Origin: JASLQO01 sp002327525
Lineage (GTDB): Bacteria > Pseudomonadota > Gammaproteobacteria > Pseudomonadales > Azotimanducaceae
NCBI GenBank assembly: GCA_030744435.1
Contig: JASLQO010000011.1
Span: 1-64,000, forward strand
Direction: 5' to 3'
DNA length: 64,000 nucleotides
Below are positions 1 to 8,836 of the stretch, one piece after another. The notes under the pieces are model-generated. The model made no database searches, was not told where the DNA came from, and saw only the letters and a program-made list of their open reading frames with translations. The number at the start of each line of letters is the position of its first letter. Position 1 is the first letter of the stretch. The translations under genes were made by a program, and so were the position numbers.

Positions 1-2
1 CG

Positions 3-140
3 GCTTTTCTGTTCCGAATCAACAATCCGGTTGAAGACGTTTCAATTTACTTGGCATGGATCGCATTGTGGTGCGCGTTGATTGGACTGCTCGCGCACTT
101 TAAGGATCGACATCAACTTAAAGAGTTTCACTATGAATAA
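3..140 (+). CDS. C-terminal end of a membrane protein (partial)
   Basis: An open frame runs in from the left edge of the window and ends with TAA. It encodes 45 residues. They hold one strongly hydrophobic helix (about residues 15-30, rich in Ile, Leu, Ala and Trp) followed by a charged tail ending KEFHYE. This is typical of the last membrane helix and cytoplasmic tail of an integral membrane protein. The stop lies inside the first codons of the next gene (ATGAATAA, 8-base overlap), so the two are probably translationally coupled. The family cannot be named from this fragment. Confidence 0.6.
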   Translation, partial: AFLFRINNPVEDVSIYLAWIALWCALIGLLAHFKDRHQLKEFHYE

Positions 141-2280
141 ACTCACTGCGATTGCCATGGCTCTACTCTTAGCCTCATGTTCAGACGAGTCAAACGAAAA
201 TTTGACTCTCCCCAAAGACTTACACACCAACGAACGTGAGATTGCCGCTACTGCTGAGTTTGATGCTCAAGTAGAGGAGCGGAGCGCTGACGGTTGGACC
301 ATGGGGACGGAACTGTTTCAGACAGAAACCGAGCTTCTCATACGTGGGCAACAACCTGTCTCTGCTTTGCGTAGTAGAGCTACTGATACGCCAACATTAC
401 GTAAAGCGTACTTTGGCGACTTGCATGTGCATACCGCCAACTCATTCGACGCCTTTACTATTGGCACACTGGCTACGCCCCATGATGCCTATCGTTATGC
501 GAAGGGTGAGGCGATATCTCATCCCGCTGGGTTCGATGTGCAGATGTCACGCCCCCTGGATTTCTACGCCGTTACGGATCACGCAATGTTCTTAGGGGTG
601 GTGGAAGCGGCCGCTAATACGACAACAGAATTTTCAAAAAACGAAATCGCTAAGTCGCTGCATGATCTCAATGCGCCTGAAAATATGGGTGCTGGTTTGT
701 TCGCTGTGTTGAAACGAGTTCGTTCATTTGCTTCGTTCTTACCAGACGCCGTTGAGCAGATCACTACGGGGAAATTGGATCGTAACCAAGTGCTCGATGT
801 TGTTCGAAGTACATGGAGTGACACTATTGATGCAGCCGACCAGTTTTATGACCCAGGTATTTTCACGACGTTTGCTGGATATGAATATACCTCGTCAACG
901 GCGGGTAGTGGCAACCTGCATAGAAACGTAATTTTCAAGGGGACAGATCGACTGCCCCGCGAGCCTTTTTCTCGTTTTCATTCTGTTAATCCAGAGGACC
1001 TTTGGCAATGGATGGATGAACTCAGAGAGAAAGGGGTAGAAAGCCTGGCAATACCCCATAACTCAAATGGCTCCAACGGCCAGATGTTTAAGCTCGAAGA
1101 TTGGGCTGGAAACCCTTTGGATGACGATTACGCGAAACTGCGACTGCGGAATGAACCTATTGTTGAGATTACGCAGATCAAGGGTACATCGGAAACTCAT
1201 CCGCTTCTGTCGACGCGAGATGAGTGGGCAGCTTTTGAGATCATGCCCTATCGAGTGGGAGCTCCTTTTCTAAGTAAGCGTGAAGGATCTTATGTTCGCG
1301 AGGCATTGTTAAACGGCCTGGCGTTGGAGCAAGAGGGCATTACAAACCCCTATCAGTTCGGGTTTATCGGCTCAAGCGATACGCATACCGGTGCAAGTGA
1401 AGTCGACGAGCAAGACTTCAGTGCAAAGTTCGGTTTGCTGTCAGGCACGGCAGAACAGAGGGGTTCCGTGCCGCAAACCGGTGTAACCGCGGAGGTTGGC
1501 TACCAGGCCATGAAGTTAATGGGGCGTGGCAGGTCACGAATTAGAATTGATGGCGCTATATATACAGCTGGTTGGACCCCGACGTTTGGTGCCTCTGGAT
1601 TAGCCGCGGCATGGGCAGAAGAAAACACCCGAGAATCACTTTATAGCGCGTTTCGAAGAAAAGAAGTGTTTGCGACCTCGGGGCCACGTATTCGGATACG
1701 ACTGTTCGCAGGTTATGGTTTTGATGAGAGCATGCTTACAGCGGCCGATGGTATCGAGCGAGCGTATGCTCAAGGCGTTACTATGGGAGGTACACTATCG
1801 CCAGCTAGTTCCACTGATGACAAACAGGTCGACAAGTCTTCTGTGCCGGGATTTATTGTTAAGGCGTTAGCTGACCCGGAAAGTGCCCCGTTGCAGCGAT
1901 TACAGATCGTGAAAGGCTGGGCTGACGCAGACGGGACTCACGAGAAGGTGATTGATGTCGCGTGTGCGGGCGGCGCAAAGGTGAATTTGGGAACAGACCG
2001 TTGTCCTGACAATGGTGCAACAGTGGATATCAGTGATTGTTCGATCAACGCCGGAACAGGATCAGCTCAACTATCTGCGTTATGGCGTGATCCAGAGTTC
2101 AGGCCGGAACAACGCGCTTTTTACTATGCGCGTGTCATCGAGAATCCAACCTGTCGCTGGTCAACCTGGGATGCAATTCGCGCTGGCGTAGCGCCACGAC
2201 CTGATCTTCCTCGCACGATTCAGGAACGAGCCTGGTCCTCGCCTATTAACTACGTACCAAATAGCGTTGCGGGTAGATAG
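133..2280 (+). CDS. DUF3604 family lipoprotein
   Basis: A 715-residue protein of the DUF3604 family, whose biochemical role is not established; the family has PHP/metal-hydrolase-like histidine motifs. The ATG at 133 is chosen over a TTG at 82 because it gives a clean lipoprotein signal: a hydrophobic stretch ending LLASC, with the lipidated Cys at residue 16. A metal-binding-like motif, GDLHVHT, lies near residues 95-101. 'VTDHAMFLG' and a later 'SSDTHTG' motif are also characteristic of the family. Lipidation points to the periplasmic face of a membrane. The start overlaps the end of the upstream membrane protein gene. The role is unknown; family assignment is confident. Confidence 0.88.
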   Translation: MNKLTAIAMALLLASCSDESNENLTLPKDLHTNEREIAATAEFDAQVEERSADGWTMGTELFQTETELLIRGQQPVSALRSRATDTPTLRKAYFGDLHVHTANSFDAFTIGTLATPHDAYRYAKGEAISHPAGFDVQMSRPLDFYAVTDHAMFLGVVEAAANTTTEFSKNEIAKSLHDLNAPENMGAGLFAVLKRVRSFASFLPDAVEQITTGKLDRNQVLDVVRSTWSDTIDAADQFYDPGIFTTFAGYEYTSSTAGSGNLHRNVIFKGTDRLPREPFSRFHSVNPEDLWQWMDELREKGVESLAIPHNSNGSNGQMFKLEDWAGNPLDDDYAKLRLRNEPIVEITQIKGTSETHPLLSTRDEWAAFEIMPYRVGAPFLSKREGSYVREALLNGLALEQEGITNPYQFGFIGSSDTHTGASEVDEQDFSAKFGLLSGTAEQRGSVPQTGVTAEVGYQAMKLMGRGRSRIRIDGAIYTAGWTPTFGASGLAAAWAEENTRESLYSAFRRKEVFATSGPRIRIRLFAGYGFDESMLTAADGIERAYAQGVTMGGTLSPASSTDDKQVDKSSVPGFIVKALADPESAPLQRLQIVKGWADADGTHEKVIDVACAGGAKVNLGTDRCPDNGATVDISDCSINAGTGSAQLSALWRDPEFRPEQRAFYYARVIENPTCRWSTWDAIRAGVAPRPDLPRTIQERAWSSPINYVPNSVAGR

Positions 2281-2331
2281 TCAGAGACCTCCAAAGCTCG
2301 CAATGAAATCAAGAAAAAAGGAACGAGGAGT

Positions 2332-2697
2332 ATGAGAAAAGCTCTGTTTACAGTATTGGGAGTGAATCTGGCTCTGGAAGGGCTGACATCAGCCAGGTTG
2401 GTCTTTCTTCCTTTCCGGTTAGAGGAATTTGATGCGTCGACGCACGGGGGGCTTGTTCTTTATGGTTTTGCAGCCCTGTCTGCGGCGGCAAGCATTGTCT
2501 GGTTCTTAAAGTATAGCGACACCGAATCGAGTTTAGCTCTGGGCCTGGGGCTTCTCTCGACATTTCATGTTTGTATGCTTATCGCTTGCCTCATGATATC
2601 CATGATCCCTGGTGTAGTAGGGCATGGACTGCTGTTTGCGGCGTTTGTGTTTCTGTTTGTTAATCGAAGTAAGTGTTTGCGAGTGGCAGAGGAATAA
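2332..2697 (+). CDS. Small integral membrane protein
   Basis: A 121-residue protein with about four hydrophobic segments (residues 1-25, 38-60, 68-92 and 95-112) and a short basic C-terminus (NRSKCLRVAEE). An AAGGA stretch nine bases before the ATG can serve as ribosome binding site. It lies 51 bases after the DUF3604 gene on the same strand and may be co-transcribed. I do not recognise the family. Coding is supported by regular hydrophobic periodicity and by an antisense frame that looks non-biological. Confidence 0.65.
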   Translation: MRKALFTVLGVNLALEGLTSARLVFLPFRLEEFDASTHGGLVLYGFAALSAAASIVWFLKYSDTESSLALGLGLLSTFHVCMLIACLMISMIPGVVGHGLLFAAFVFLFVNRSKCLRVAEE

Positions 2698-2909
2698 GAG
2701 GAGATCGGAGCGGCTAAGCTTCTATTGCCCGAGTTTTACGAAGCTGTCATCTAGGTGACAGGTCAGCTTGAACCATCTCTGGTTTACTAACGTCCGATTT
2801 CTTATCAACCGGCGTAATCAAGAAACATTATGTCTGAACAGTTATAGAAGAAGAAACCTGGATTTGATAAGCAAGCCCTGCGCCGCAAATTCAAGAGGTA
2901 AGAACCGCT
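2698..2909 (+). other. Intergenic region with a possible broken mini-ORF
   Basis: About 210 bases with no supported gene. From 2830 an ATG opens MSEQL, then TAG, then KKKPGFDKQALRRKFKR in the same frame before TAA. This could be chance or the remnant of a small basic protein. The ribosome binding site of the next gene (AGGTAAG, seven bases before its ATG) lies at its right end. Confidence 0.3.
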
Positions 2910-3575
2910 ATGCCTGAACTCGAAGTTGACTTTTACTTTTCTTTCCGCAGCCCCTGGTCCTACTATGCCGCGGTACAGATGGATGAATTACAACAGGAAT
3001 ACGCTCTGCGCGTGAATCTTCTTGTGGTTAACCCCATCTATATTCGCTACAACGAGTTTTTCGACAACTCGCACGAAAAATGGGGCGCCTACTTCCTGAC
3101 GGACCTGATGCGTTATTCTGAGTACCGTGGCTTGCCGATTGGTATGCCACGGCCAGATCCGATCAATCAGACTTTGGCTGCCGACGATCCCGGCCACCTG
3201 GTAAATAGGTTAAGCCCGCTGGGGCTCGCAGCGACTGCCGCAGGGCGGGGCATTGAGTTTGCTCGGGAGGTTTCCACCATCGTGTGGGACGGACAGGTCG
3301 ACGGTTGGGACCAAGGCAATCATCTGAATTTGGCCGCACAGCACGCGGGTCTTGAGTTGCCAGCGCTGCAACAGTGGGTGAGAGATAACGACGATCTCTG
3401 GCGACAGCAACTGCTCGCCAATGACAGCGCTTTGGAAGAGCATCATTGGGGGGTGCCTACTATGGTGTTCCAGGGAGAACCCTTTTTCGGCCAGGACAAA
3501 ATTGAGCTCCTGCTGTGGCGCATGCAACAAAAAGGGCTGGAGAGATTAGGCAAGACCAGCAGGACGACGAGTTGA
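2910..3575 (+). CDS. DsbA-fold oxidoreductase / 2-hydroxychromene-2-carboxylate isomerase family
   Basis: A 221-residue cytoplasmic protein of the thioredoxin-fold family that includes kappa-class GST and 2-hydroxychromene-2-carboxylate isomerase. The start DFYFSFRSPWSYYA is the classic first strand and active-site loop, with Ser (S-P-W-S-Y) replacing the DsbA cysteines. The C-terminal part has the cis-Pro signature WGVPTMVFQGEPFFGQD followed by the terminal helix. An AGGTAAG ribosome binding site precedes the ATG. Members often act in glutathione-dependent isomerisation of aromatic breakdown products. No aromatic catabolic genes are adjacent, so the substrate is open. Confidence 0.82.
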   Translation: MPELEVDFYFSFRSPWSYYAAVQMDELQQEYALRVNLLVVNPIYIRYNEFFDNSHEKWGAYFLTDLMRYSEYRGLPIGMPRPDPINQTLAADDPGHLVNRLSPLGLAATAAGRGIEFAREVSTIVWDGQVDGWDQGNHLNLAAQHAGLELPALQQWVRDNDDLWRQQLLANDSALEEHHWGVPTMVFQGEPFFGQDKIELLLWRMQQKGLERLGKTSRTTS

Positions 3576-3577
3576 GA

Positions 3578-4447
3578 ATGTTGAGCCGAGCCAGACACAA
3601 TTGGATCGTACTTGCACTGATGTCGTGGCTGGCAGGTACAAATCCGATGCTTGCGGTGGCGGAAGCCGATGTGGCCGGGGAATCGGCGGCGTTGCTTTCC
3701 GCTTTCTTTGGATTAGATAACGACCTGCCGTTCCTAGCGAATATGCTCTGCCTCGGCGCATCTGGGTTGGATGGTATGCCGGTTGTGTTGTCACGCACTG
3801 TCGACCCGGAAACGCTGCAGGCGGAAGACTTTCGGATTGTCACGGCATCTGGGGATGAGCGAGCTCCACATTGTGTCACGCTCAGGCCTGCTCAAGACCC
3901 AGGGGAGCTCCGAACAGTGCTTCTTATCGGCGAGTTCGGTAACGCGGACGATGACCCGCCTGCATCCGTGCAAGTTGTTGGCGATCTATTGTCACAAGGC
4001 ACACAATCGCAGAATGGTGAGCGAGCCAACTTTCGAGGATTACACACAACAGTGATCCCACTCAGCGCTGGCCCCTCGTTGGTGCTGGCAGAGCGCATAC
4101 CCGTCGCCAACCTGGCCACAGAGACGAGGGGAACCACCTGCCCGGAAAACATTGCACAAGTGGTCCGAGTAACCTGGGCAGGCGGTGTGCGACGACCGGG
4201 CCGAGAGGAACTGGGTGACGCGGAGCGCCGGCTGTACCGAGTGACGGTAGAGCGAGAAGACGGCTCGATCGGAGACGTTGTGCCCGCGGCGCTCGCAGAC
4301 CTGGAGGACGGCGACAACAATCATCTGCTGTGCCTCGATACCCCCGACACAGCGATCTCCGTCAGGTTTCCCGCAGGACATCTCGTTGATCCCAATCAAG
4401 ACTTGAACCCGGATACGCAAGTTCGCGTCAGTCAGGGGGTGAACTGA
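3578..4447 (+). CDS. Exported protein of unknown function
   Basis: A 289-residue protein. The ATG at 3578, two bases after the previous stop, is preferred over an ATG at 3515, which would overlap the upstream gene by 61 bases. It begins with basic residues (MLSRARHN) and a hydrophobic helix ending near Ala-Val-Ala, a Sec signal peptide. The mature part is acidic and has three regularly spaced cysteines (ANMLCLG, PHCVTL, TTCPEN) that could form periplasmic disulfides. It is probably translationally coupled to the DsbA-fold gene. I do not recognise the family. Confidence 0.72.
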   Translation: MLSRARHNWIVLALMSWLAGTNPMLAVAEADVAGESAALLSAFFGLDNDLPFLANMLCLGASGLDGMPVVLSRTVDPETLQAEDFRIVTASGDERAPHCVTLRPAQDPGELRTVLLIGEFGNADDDPPASVQVVGDLLSQGTQSQNGERANFRGLHTTVIPLSAGPSLVLAERIPVANLATETRGTTCPENIAQVVRVTWAGGVRRPGREELGDAERRLYRVTVEREDGSIGDVVPAALADLEDGDNNHLLCLDTPDTAISVRFPAGHLVDPNQDLNPDTQVRVSQGVN

Positions 4448-4513
4448 TGAACCGCGTGGTAACAACTGTCGGCTGCATTAGAACAACTGGGATTGCAAAC
4501 CTGGGCAGCCAAG

Positions 4514-4558
4514 CTGGTAGGATTTCTACAACTTCAAACCCTACCAATATCCTACCAG
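4514..4558. repeat. 10-bp perfect inverted repeat beside tRNA-Pro
   Basis: CTGGTAGGAT at 4514-4523 is mirrored exactly by ATCCTACCAG at 4549-4558, with another CCTACCA copy between them. There is no T tract, so a simple terminator is unlikely. It lies 71 bases beyond the 3' end of a tRNA gene, where integrase arm sites can occur, but no integrase is present. Confidence 0.5.
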
Positions 4559-4628
4559 TCGACCAGGGACAGCAATCAGAGGCACACCCAGCAGCCTCTA
4601 ACCGATTGAATTAAAGAGGGATTTTTGG

Positions 4629-4702
4629 TCGGGACGGCAGGATTTGAACCTGCGACCACTTGACCCCCAGTCAAGTGCGCTACCAGACTGCGCTACGCCC
4701 CG
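4629..4702 (-). tRNA. tRNA-Pro (GGG)
   Basis: The minus strand folds as a complete cloverleaf: acceptor CGGGGCG/CGTCCCG with discriminator A, D stem GCGC/GCGC, anticodon stem CTTGA/TCAAG, and T arm GCAGG-TTCAAAT-CCTGC. The anticodon loop CTGGGGG gives anticodon GGG, reading proline CCC/CCU. CCA is not encoded. Confidence 0.96.
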
Positions 4703-4704
4703 AG

Positions 4705-4721
4705 TCAGCCGTTCCGGCTGA
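4705..4721 (-). other. Hairpin between the DUF3108-like gene and tRNA-Pro
   Basis: A perfect 7-bp stem (TCAGCCG/CGGCTGA) with a 3-base loop, three bases upstream of the tRNA-Pro 5' end. It has no T tract. It could be a processing or weak termination signal between the upstream gene and the tRNA. Confidence 0.4.
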
Positions 4722-4768
4722 GCTTCATGCCGGAAGGGCGCGCATCATACCGCGCACATTCACGGGTG

Positions 4769-5698
4769 TCACACGCGCGGAATGAGTTCCCTCAGCCGGA
4801 CGTCAACGCGGCCCAGATAGGGCACGCGACCACGTATGAGAAGCGGAACACGCCGGTCAGAGTCGAGAAAGACCTCAAAATCTCCCTTCATGCCGAGAAC
4901 CCGGATCTCTTCATCGTCGATCGCACCGCCGTTGTGTGTCATATCGATCTTCACGCGCAACGCCCTCACCCGCTCGACGCGGCGCTCGCCCCCGGTGTAG
5001 TAGTCGGCCTGCACCTCCTCGTATCCCGCGACCTTCACTTTAAAGTTCATCACGTAGCCATCTATGAACACGAGCAATCGAAATCCATTGCTCGGCCCGC
5101 CGAGATCGGCGCTCGCCAGGACGTAAAACAATGCCAGCGGATCGGTGATTACCTCGACCTCTGTGCTCCCCGCCGGATAGGGTTTGAACTTCTCCTTGAC
5201 ATCGCCCCAGGTCTCCGGCGCCAGACGTTCCTCACCTCTCAACGGTTTGCGCCGCACCACGGATATTCCCTCGGTGCCGAAACGCGTCGTCTTGAAGTGC
5301 CGATGACGCCCGGATTCGAGGCGAACGCGTTGAATGGCCGCGGCATTGCCACGATCCAACACGAGGGCGGTGTGCGTATCCCGACCGAGTCCGTTACGGC
5401 GCACGATGAGTTCGATCAGATCCTGATCTGCCGCCTGCACTGCCTCCCCCTCATAGCCATCCGGCCAGGCGATGAGACGTTGAACGGCTCCCGCAGCACC
5501 AATGCTGAGGATCGCATCCAGCGAGAAACCGAATTTGCTCGCACGAAAAACCGCCTTGTTCCAGAGCGGGGGAGATTCGAATGCCACCGCCGCGTGAACC
5601 TGTGGGGCACCCACGAGCCATGGAAGCGCGAGCAGCACAGTCGCCATCCAGGTTGAAGATCGAAACAAGGCAATTCCTGGCAAGAAACGCGATGGCAC
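4769..5698 (-). CDS. Exported DUF3108-like protein
   Basis: A 309-residue protein with a long N-terminal signal sequence (hydrophobic core about residues 17-30, likely cleaved after V-H-A near residue 36). The mature part begins with a strand resembling the outer-membrane-associated DUF3108 family and ends VPYLGRVDVRLREL, which fits the closing strands of that fold. An internal ATG at residue 18 would give a shorter signal peptide. It is followed by tRNA-Pro on the same strand. Function is unknown, and the DUF3108 assignment rests on remembered sequence character only. Confidence 0.62.
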   Translation of the reverse strand: MPSRFLPGIALFRSSTWMATVLLALPWLVGAPQVHAAVAFESPPLWNKAVFRASKFGFSLDAILSIGAAGAVQRLIAWPDGYEGEAVQAADQDLIELIVRRNGLGRDTHTALVLDRGNAAAIQRVRLESGRHRHFKTTRFGTEGISVVRRKPLRGEERLAPETWGDVKEKFKPYPAGSTEVEVITDPLALFYVLASADLGGPSNGFRLLVFIDGYVMNFKVKVAGYEEVQADYYTGGERRVERVRALRVKIDMTHNGGAIDDEEIRVLGMKGDFEVFLDSDRRVPLLIRGRVPYLGRVDVRLRELIPRV

Positions 5699-5791
5699 TA
5701 TAGCGTACCAGCTCCGTCTGAACGCCGGCTAAACACCGCTACACTTGATATCGACATCTCCTGGATCACCTTGCGGGTTTACCTGCGCCGA

Positions 5792-8008
5792 TCAGTGCTG
5801 CAGTTCGCTCAGTTCCCTGACCAGCGCGGTGTAACGACTGCCGAACAACTGCTTGAGCCTGTTTGCACTCGACAGAGCCGCTTCCAGGTCGCCGGAGTCC
5901 CGGCGCAGACTCATCTGCCCTTCCAGTAGTATTCGGTGCGGCCCCGCGCTGGCGATAGCCGTATCGAGCACGATCAGCGCCCGGTCGGTCGCACCTGAGG
6001 AATGCAACGCCACCGCGTAGACGTACGCATAGTCGCGCGCGCCTTCGCTGAGTTCGTGGGCCAAGGCCAGATAGCGTAAGGCCTGCTCGGGCCTGTCCTG
6101 GCGCACCAGCCACAATCCGTACGCATAGGCGGCTTCCGCACTCGGTGGATCGACGCTCACTGCCCGTTCGAGCAACACACCCGCCTGCGCATCTCGATTG
6201 GTGCGCCGGTACAGATCCGCCAGATTAACCAGTGCCGGAATCCAGCGCGGCTCGATGGCGAGCGCCCGCTCAAGCGCAGCCTGCTCTCCCATCGCGTCAC
6301 CTCGTGCACCCAGAATCATTGCCACGTTGGTGTGCGCCTCGGGACGATCCGCGTTGAGCTCTTGGGCTGTGAAGTACTCGGCCACTACAGCTTCGACCAG
6401 GGCTGCATCGGCTGGCGAGAGGGTGTTCTCGCCGAGGTAGTGCGCGGCCAGCGTCGCCGCCTGCAGGCGCACGCCGAGCACCGCATCCTGACACGCTCTC
6501 TTCAGTTCCGCCCAGCGCCTGGGTTCCGCCAGACGCGGGATGCCGGCCACGGCCGCGATACGCACCCGCGCATCGGGCGAGCGTAGCGCACGGGTGAGCG
6601 CATCGCGCGAGTACCCCAGTTCGTATCCGGTCAGCACCTCCAAAGCGCTTGCCCGCACGAGTGCGGTGTGTTGCGGGTCATTGGCGATAGTTGCAAGTCC
6701 TGCCTCGGCGTCGAACACACCGGCCAGTCCGCGTACCAACACATCCGCGATGCGCTCGGCACGACGTTCTCCGAATCGCGCCGCGATCTCACGGCCCGCC
6801 CAACGTGCAGTCCGGTCTTTGTGACAGCCAGTGCATGCATTGGGAATGTCGGTATCGATACTCAGATCGGGACGTGGAATTCTGAAGCTGTGGTCACGCC
6901 GCGGATCCACCACCATATATGTGGTCTCCGGCATGTGGCAGCTCACGCATTGCGCACCTTCGCTGCCCGGTTCGTGGAAGTGATGCGCCAGCAAGTCGTA
7001 CTCAGCAAGCGTCAACGTGGGGAAATCTTCATGTCCGCCGGGAGAATGGCACTGGCTGCACAAGGTATTGCCGGGCAGGCGGACCGAGGCGGAGTGCGGG
7101 TCGTGGCAGTGTCCGCACACCACACCCTGTTCGGACATGCGGCTCTGCATGAACGAGCCGTACACGTATACCTCATCGAGAATCTGTCCGTCCGCGTGAT
7201 AGAGACCGGGGCCGATGCTCGACACCTGGTAATAGTCTTCCAGCGTAGCCCCCGGCCGAATCCCCTCGGCGATCTGGGCGCGCCGCGAGTGGCACGGAGC
7301 ACAGGTGTCCACCGCCCCCGCCATCGCAGACCAGTCGCTGCCGGTATCACCAACGTGTTGCGAAGCCGGACCGTGACATGCCTCGCAGCCGACGGTCATC
7401 TCGGCCCAGGAAGTTGCGAAGGTATCCGTCGCGGCATCGTAATTCTTGCGCAGGGCCGTGGAATGACAGTCCGCACACTGAGTGTTCCAGTTGTAGCCAG
7501 CGCCCGTCCAGTGCAATACATCGCCCGGTGTCACCCGCGCATCCCGATTGAGGTGAAACCACCGCTGCCCCTGCGCTCTCGTATCCCAGGCGATGGAAAA
7601 TGCCTGCAGACGGCCGCCGCCCACCTCGAGCAAGTACTGCTGCAAGGGATGAGCGCCAAAGGTGTGTGTGACCCGAAATCGCTCCATCACCCCGTCTGCG
7701 TTCGGCGTCTCCACTGCATAGCCATCCCCGTCCCGCACGAACCGTGTCGCCTCATCGCCGTAGTGGAAATCGGCCTCATCAAAATCACCCAGCACGGTTT
7801 CCGGATCTGCAACCTGCATGGCGAGGGCGTGATGAGAGCCAGACCAGGACTGGTACTCTCGCACGTGGCAGTCCCGGCAGGCTTCGGAACCGACATACTC
7901 CGCCGGCGCCTGAACCTTGCTCGTAGGCTCACTTGCAACGCCGCGTTCCGGTGCATCGGAACAGGCGCTGAGCACCATGAACGCCAGGACGGCGAACAGG
8001 ACACACAA
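5792..8008 (-). CDS. Octaheme cytochrome c / TPR lipoprotein
   Basis: A c-type cytochrome of about 738 residues with eight CXXCH heme sites (CRDCH, CADCH, CEACH, CAPCH, CGHCH, CSQCH, CVSCH, CTGCH) in the N-terminal half, then HEAT-like and TPR helical repeats. The TTG at 8008 is preferred: GAGAGG lies nine bases upstream, and it yields a short lipoprotein signal (CVLFAVLAFMVLSAC) with lipidated Cys at residue 16. Longer in-frame starts up to 8116 would run to the edge of a transcription terminator. The domain order resembles multiheme proteins related to the cytochrome c554 / nitrite-reductase superfamily. The TPR part suggests partner binding. Electron donor and acceptor are unknown. Confidence 0.85.
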   Translation of the reverse strand: MCVLFAVLAFMVLSACSDAPERGVASEPTSKVQAPAEYVGSEACRDCHVREYQSWSGSHHALAMQVADPETVLGDFDEADFHYGDEATRFVRDGDGYAVETPNADGVMERFRVTHTFGAHPLQQYLLEVGGGRLQAFSIAWDTRAQGQRWFHLNRDARVTPGDVLHWTGAGYNWNTQCADCHSTALRKNYDAATDTFATSWAEMTVGCEACHGPASQHVGDTGSDWSAMAGAVDTCAPCHSRRAQIAEGIRPGATLEDYYQVSSIGPGLYHADGQILDEVYVYGSFMQSRMSEQGVVCGHCHDPHSASVRLPGNTLCSQCHSPGGHEDFPTLTLAEYDLLAHHFHEPGSEGAQCVSCHMPETTYMVVDPRRDHSFRIPRPDLSIDTDIPNACTGCHKDRTARWAGREIAARFGERRAERIADVLVRGLAGVFDAEAGLATIANDPQHTALVRASALEVLTGYELGYSRDALTRALRSPDARVRIAAVAGIPRLAEPRRWAELKRACQDAVLGVRLQAATLAAHYLGENTLSPADAALVEAVVAEYFTAQELNADRPEAHTNVAMILGARGDAMGEQAALERALAIEPRWIPALVNLADLYRRTNRDAQAGVLLERAVSVDPPSAEAAYAYGLWLVRQDRPEQALRYLALAHELSEGARDYAYVYAVALHSSGATDRALIVLDTAIASAGPHRILLEGQMSLRRDSGDLEAALSSANRLKQLFGSRYTALVRELSELQH

Positions 8009-8120
8009 TGATGGCTGCCTCTCAAAAAAGATCGTCGCGTTTCCGTGTGAGCGAGTCGGAGCCAGGATGCTACGTGGCGCCCCCGCGCTTTGCCAGGCCG
8101 CAAAGCTTCGTTCCAAAACG

Positions 8121-8150
8121 AAAACGCCCGGCGCAAATGCACCGGCGTTT
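8121..8150 (-). terminator. Rho-independent terminator
   Basis: On the minus strand AAACGCCGGTGC and GCGCCGGGCGTTT form a strong stem with one bulge and a short loop, followed by a T-rich run (TTTTCGTTTT). It sits 28 bases after the stop of the 63-aa gene and separates it from the cytochrome gene. Confidence 0.75.
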
Positions 8151-8177
8151 CGGACATTTCAAACAGGCTGGAGCGGC

Positions 8178-8369
8178 CTAGTCGAGCACCACTTCGTGAC
8201 CGAGGCAGTCAATCACCTCAGCCACAGGCATGTCCTGCAGTTTTCGCGTTGCATCAATGCGCCGCACGGGCAGGCAGTTGGCCGATTTCGGCCGATGTTC
8301 GGTGACGATGTAAAAGTAGCCTTCGCGCTTGAAGATTCGGCCTTTACAGAGTTCCTGTACGTGGGGCAT
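8178..8369 (-). CDS. Small protein of unknown function (63 aa)
   Basis: The ATG at 8369 is preceded by AAGGA at good spacing, and the stop is followed by a clear terminator, so this is a complete small transcription unit. The protein is mixed and soluble, with clustered basic residues (GRIFKREGYFYIV, LPVRRIDATRKL), two cysteines and an acidic C-terminus ending GHEVVLD. I do not recognise it. It could be a small regulatory or nucleic-acid-binding protein, which is inference only. Confidence 0.6.
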   Translation of the reverse strand: MPHVQELCKGRIFKREGYFYIVTEHRPKSANCLPVRRIDATRKLQDMPVAEVIDCLGHEVVLD

Positions 8370-8479
8370 CAGGGGATCCTTCCTGTACTGCTAGGAAGTT
8401 CACTATGCGTTTCACACACCCCGATAACGTGAGAGCTTCCACACACAATGTAGAGGCGTGTATGAAATATATGAGCAGA

Positions 8480-8836
8480 TCAGGACTTCAGAACGCGCAG
8501 AACGTCTTCCAGCTCCACGATCATCTGTTTCACCAGCAACTTGAACTGGGTGCGGTCTTCCTTGGCCTCGTCTCCAGAAAGCCGCTGCCGGGCCCCCCCG
8601 ATGGTGAAACCCTGCTCATAGAGCAACGCTCTGATCTGACGAATGACGATGACGTCCTGACGCTGATAGTAGCGGCGATTGCCACGACGCTTGACGGGTT
8701 TGAGCTGGGGGAATTCCTGTTCCCAGTACCGCAGCACGTGCGGTTTGACGTCACAGAGCTGGCTGACTTCGCCTATGGTGAAGTAGCGTTTGCCCGGAAT
8801 GGGTGGCAGCTCATTGTTCTGACTCGGTTCCAGCAT
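8480..8836 (-). CDS. MerR family transcriptional regulator
   Basis: A 118-residue DNA-binding protein. The winged-helix MerR domain starts at about residue 18: YFTIGEVSQLCDVKPHVLRYWEQEF, followed by the wing (KRRGNRRYYQRQDV) and a C-terminal helix for dimerisation. No metal-binding cysteine cluster is seen, so it is not a classical metal sensor. It overlaps the end of ihfA. GAGGG nine bases upstream favours ATG 8836 over TTG 8845. This MerR gene directly after pheST-ihfA is a standard gammaproteobacterial arrangement; its targets are not established. Confidence 0.9.
   Translation of the reverse strand: MLEPSQNNELPPIPGKRYFTIGEVSQLCDVKPHVLRYWEQEFPQLKPVKRRGNRRYYQRQDVIVIRQIRALLYEQGFTIGGARQRLSGDEAKEDRTQFKLLVKQMIVELEDVLRVLKS

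Noticed and set aside
4727..5656. A 309-residue plus-strand protein opposite the DUF3108-like gene
   Set aside because: The minus frame has a signal peptide and family-like end; the plus frame is His/Arg-rich.
6668..8011. A 447-residue plus-strand protein over the cytochrome gene
   Set aside because: Antisense shadow; the minus strand has eight heme motifs.
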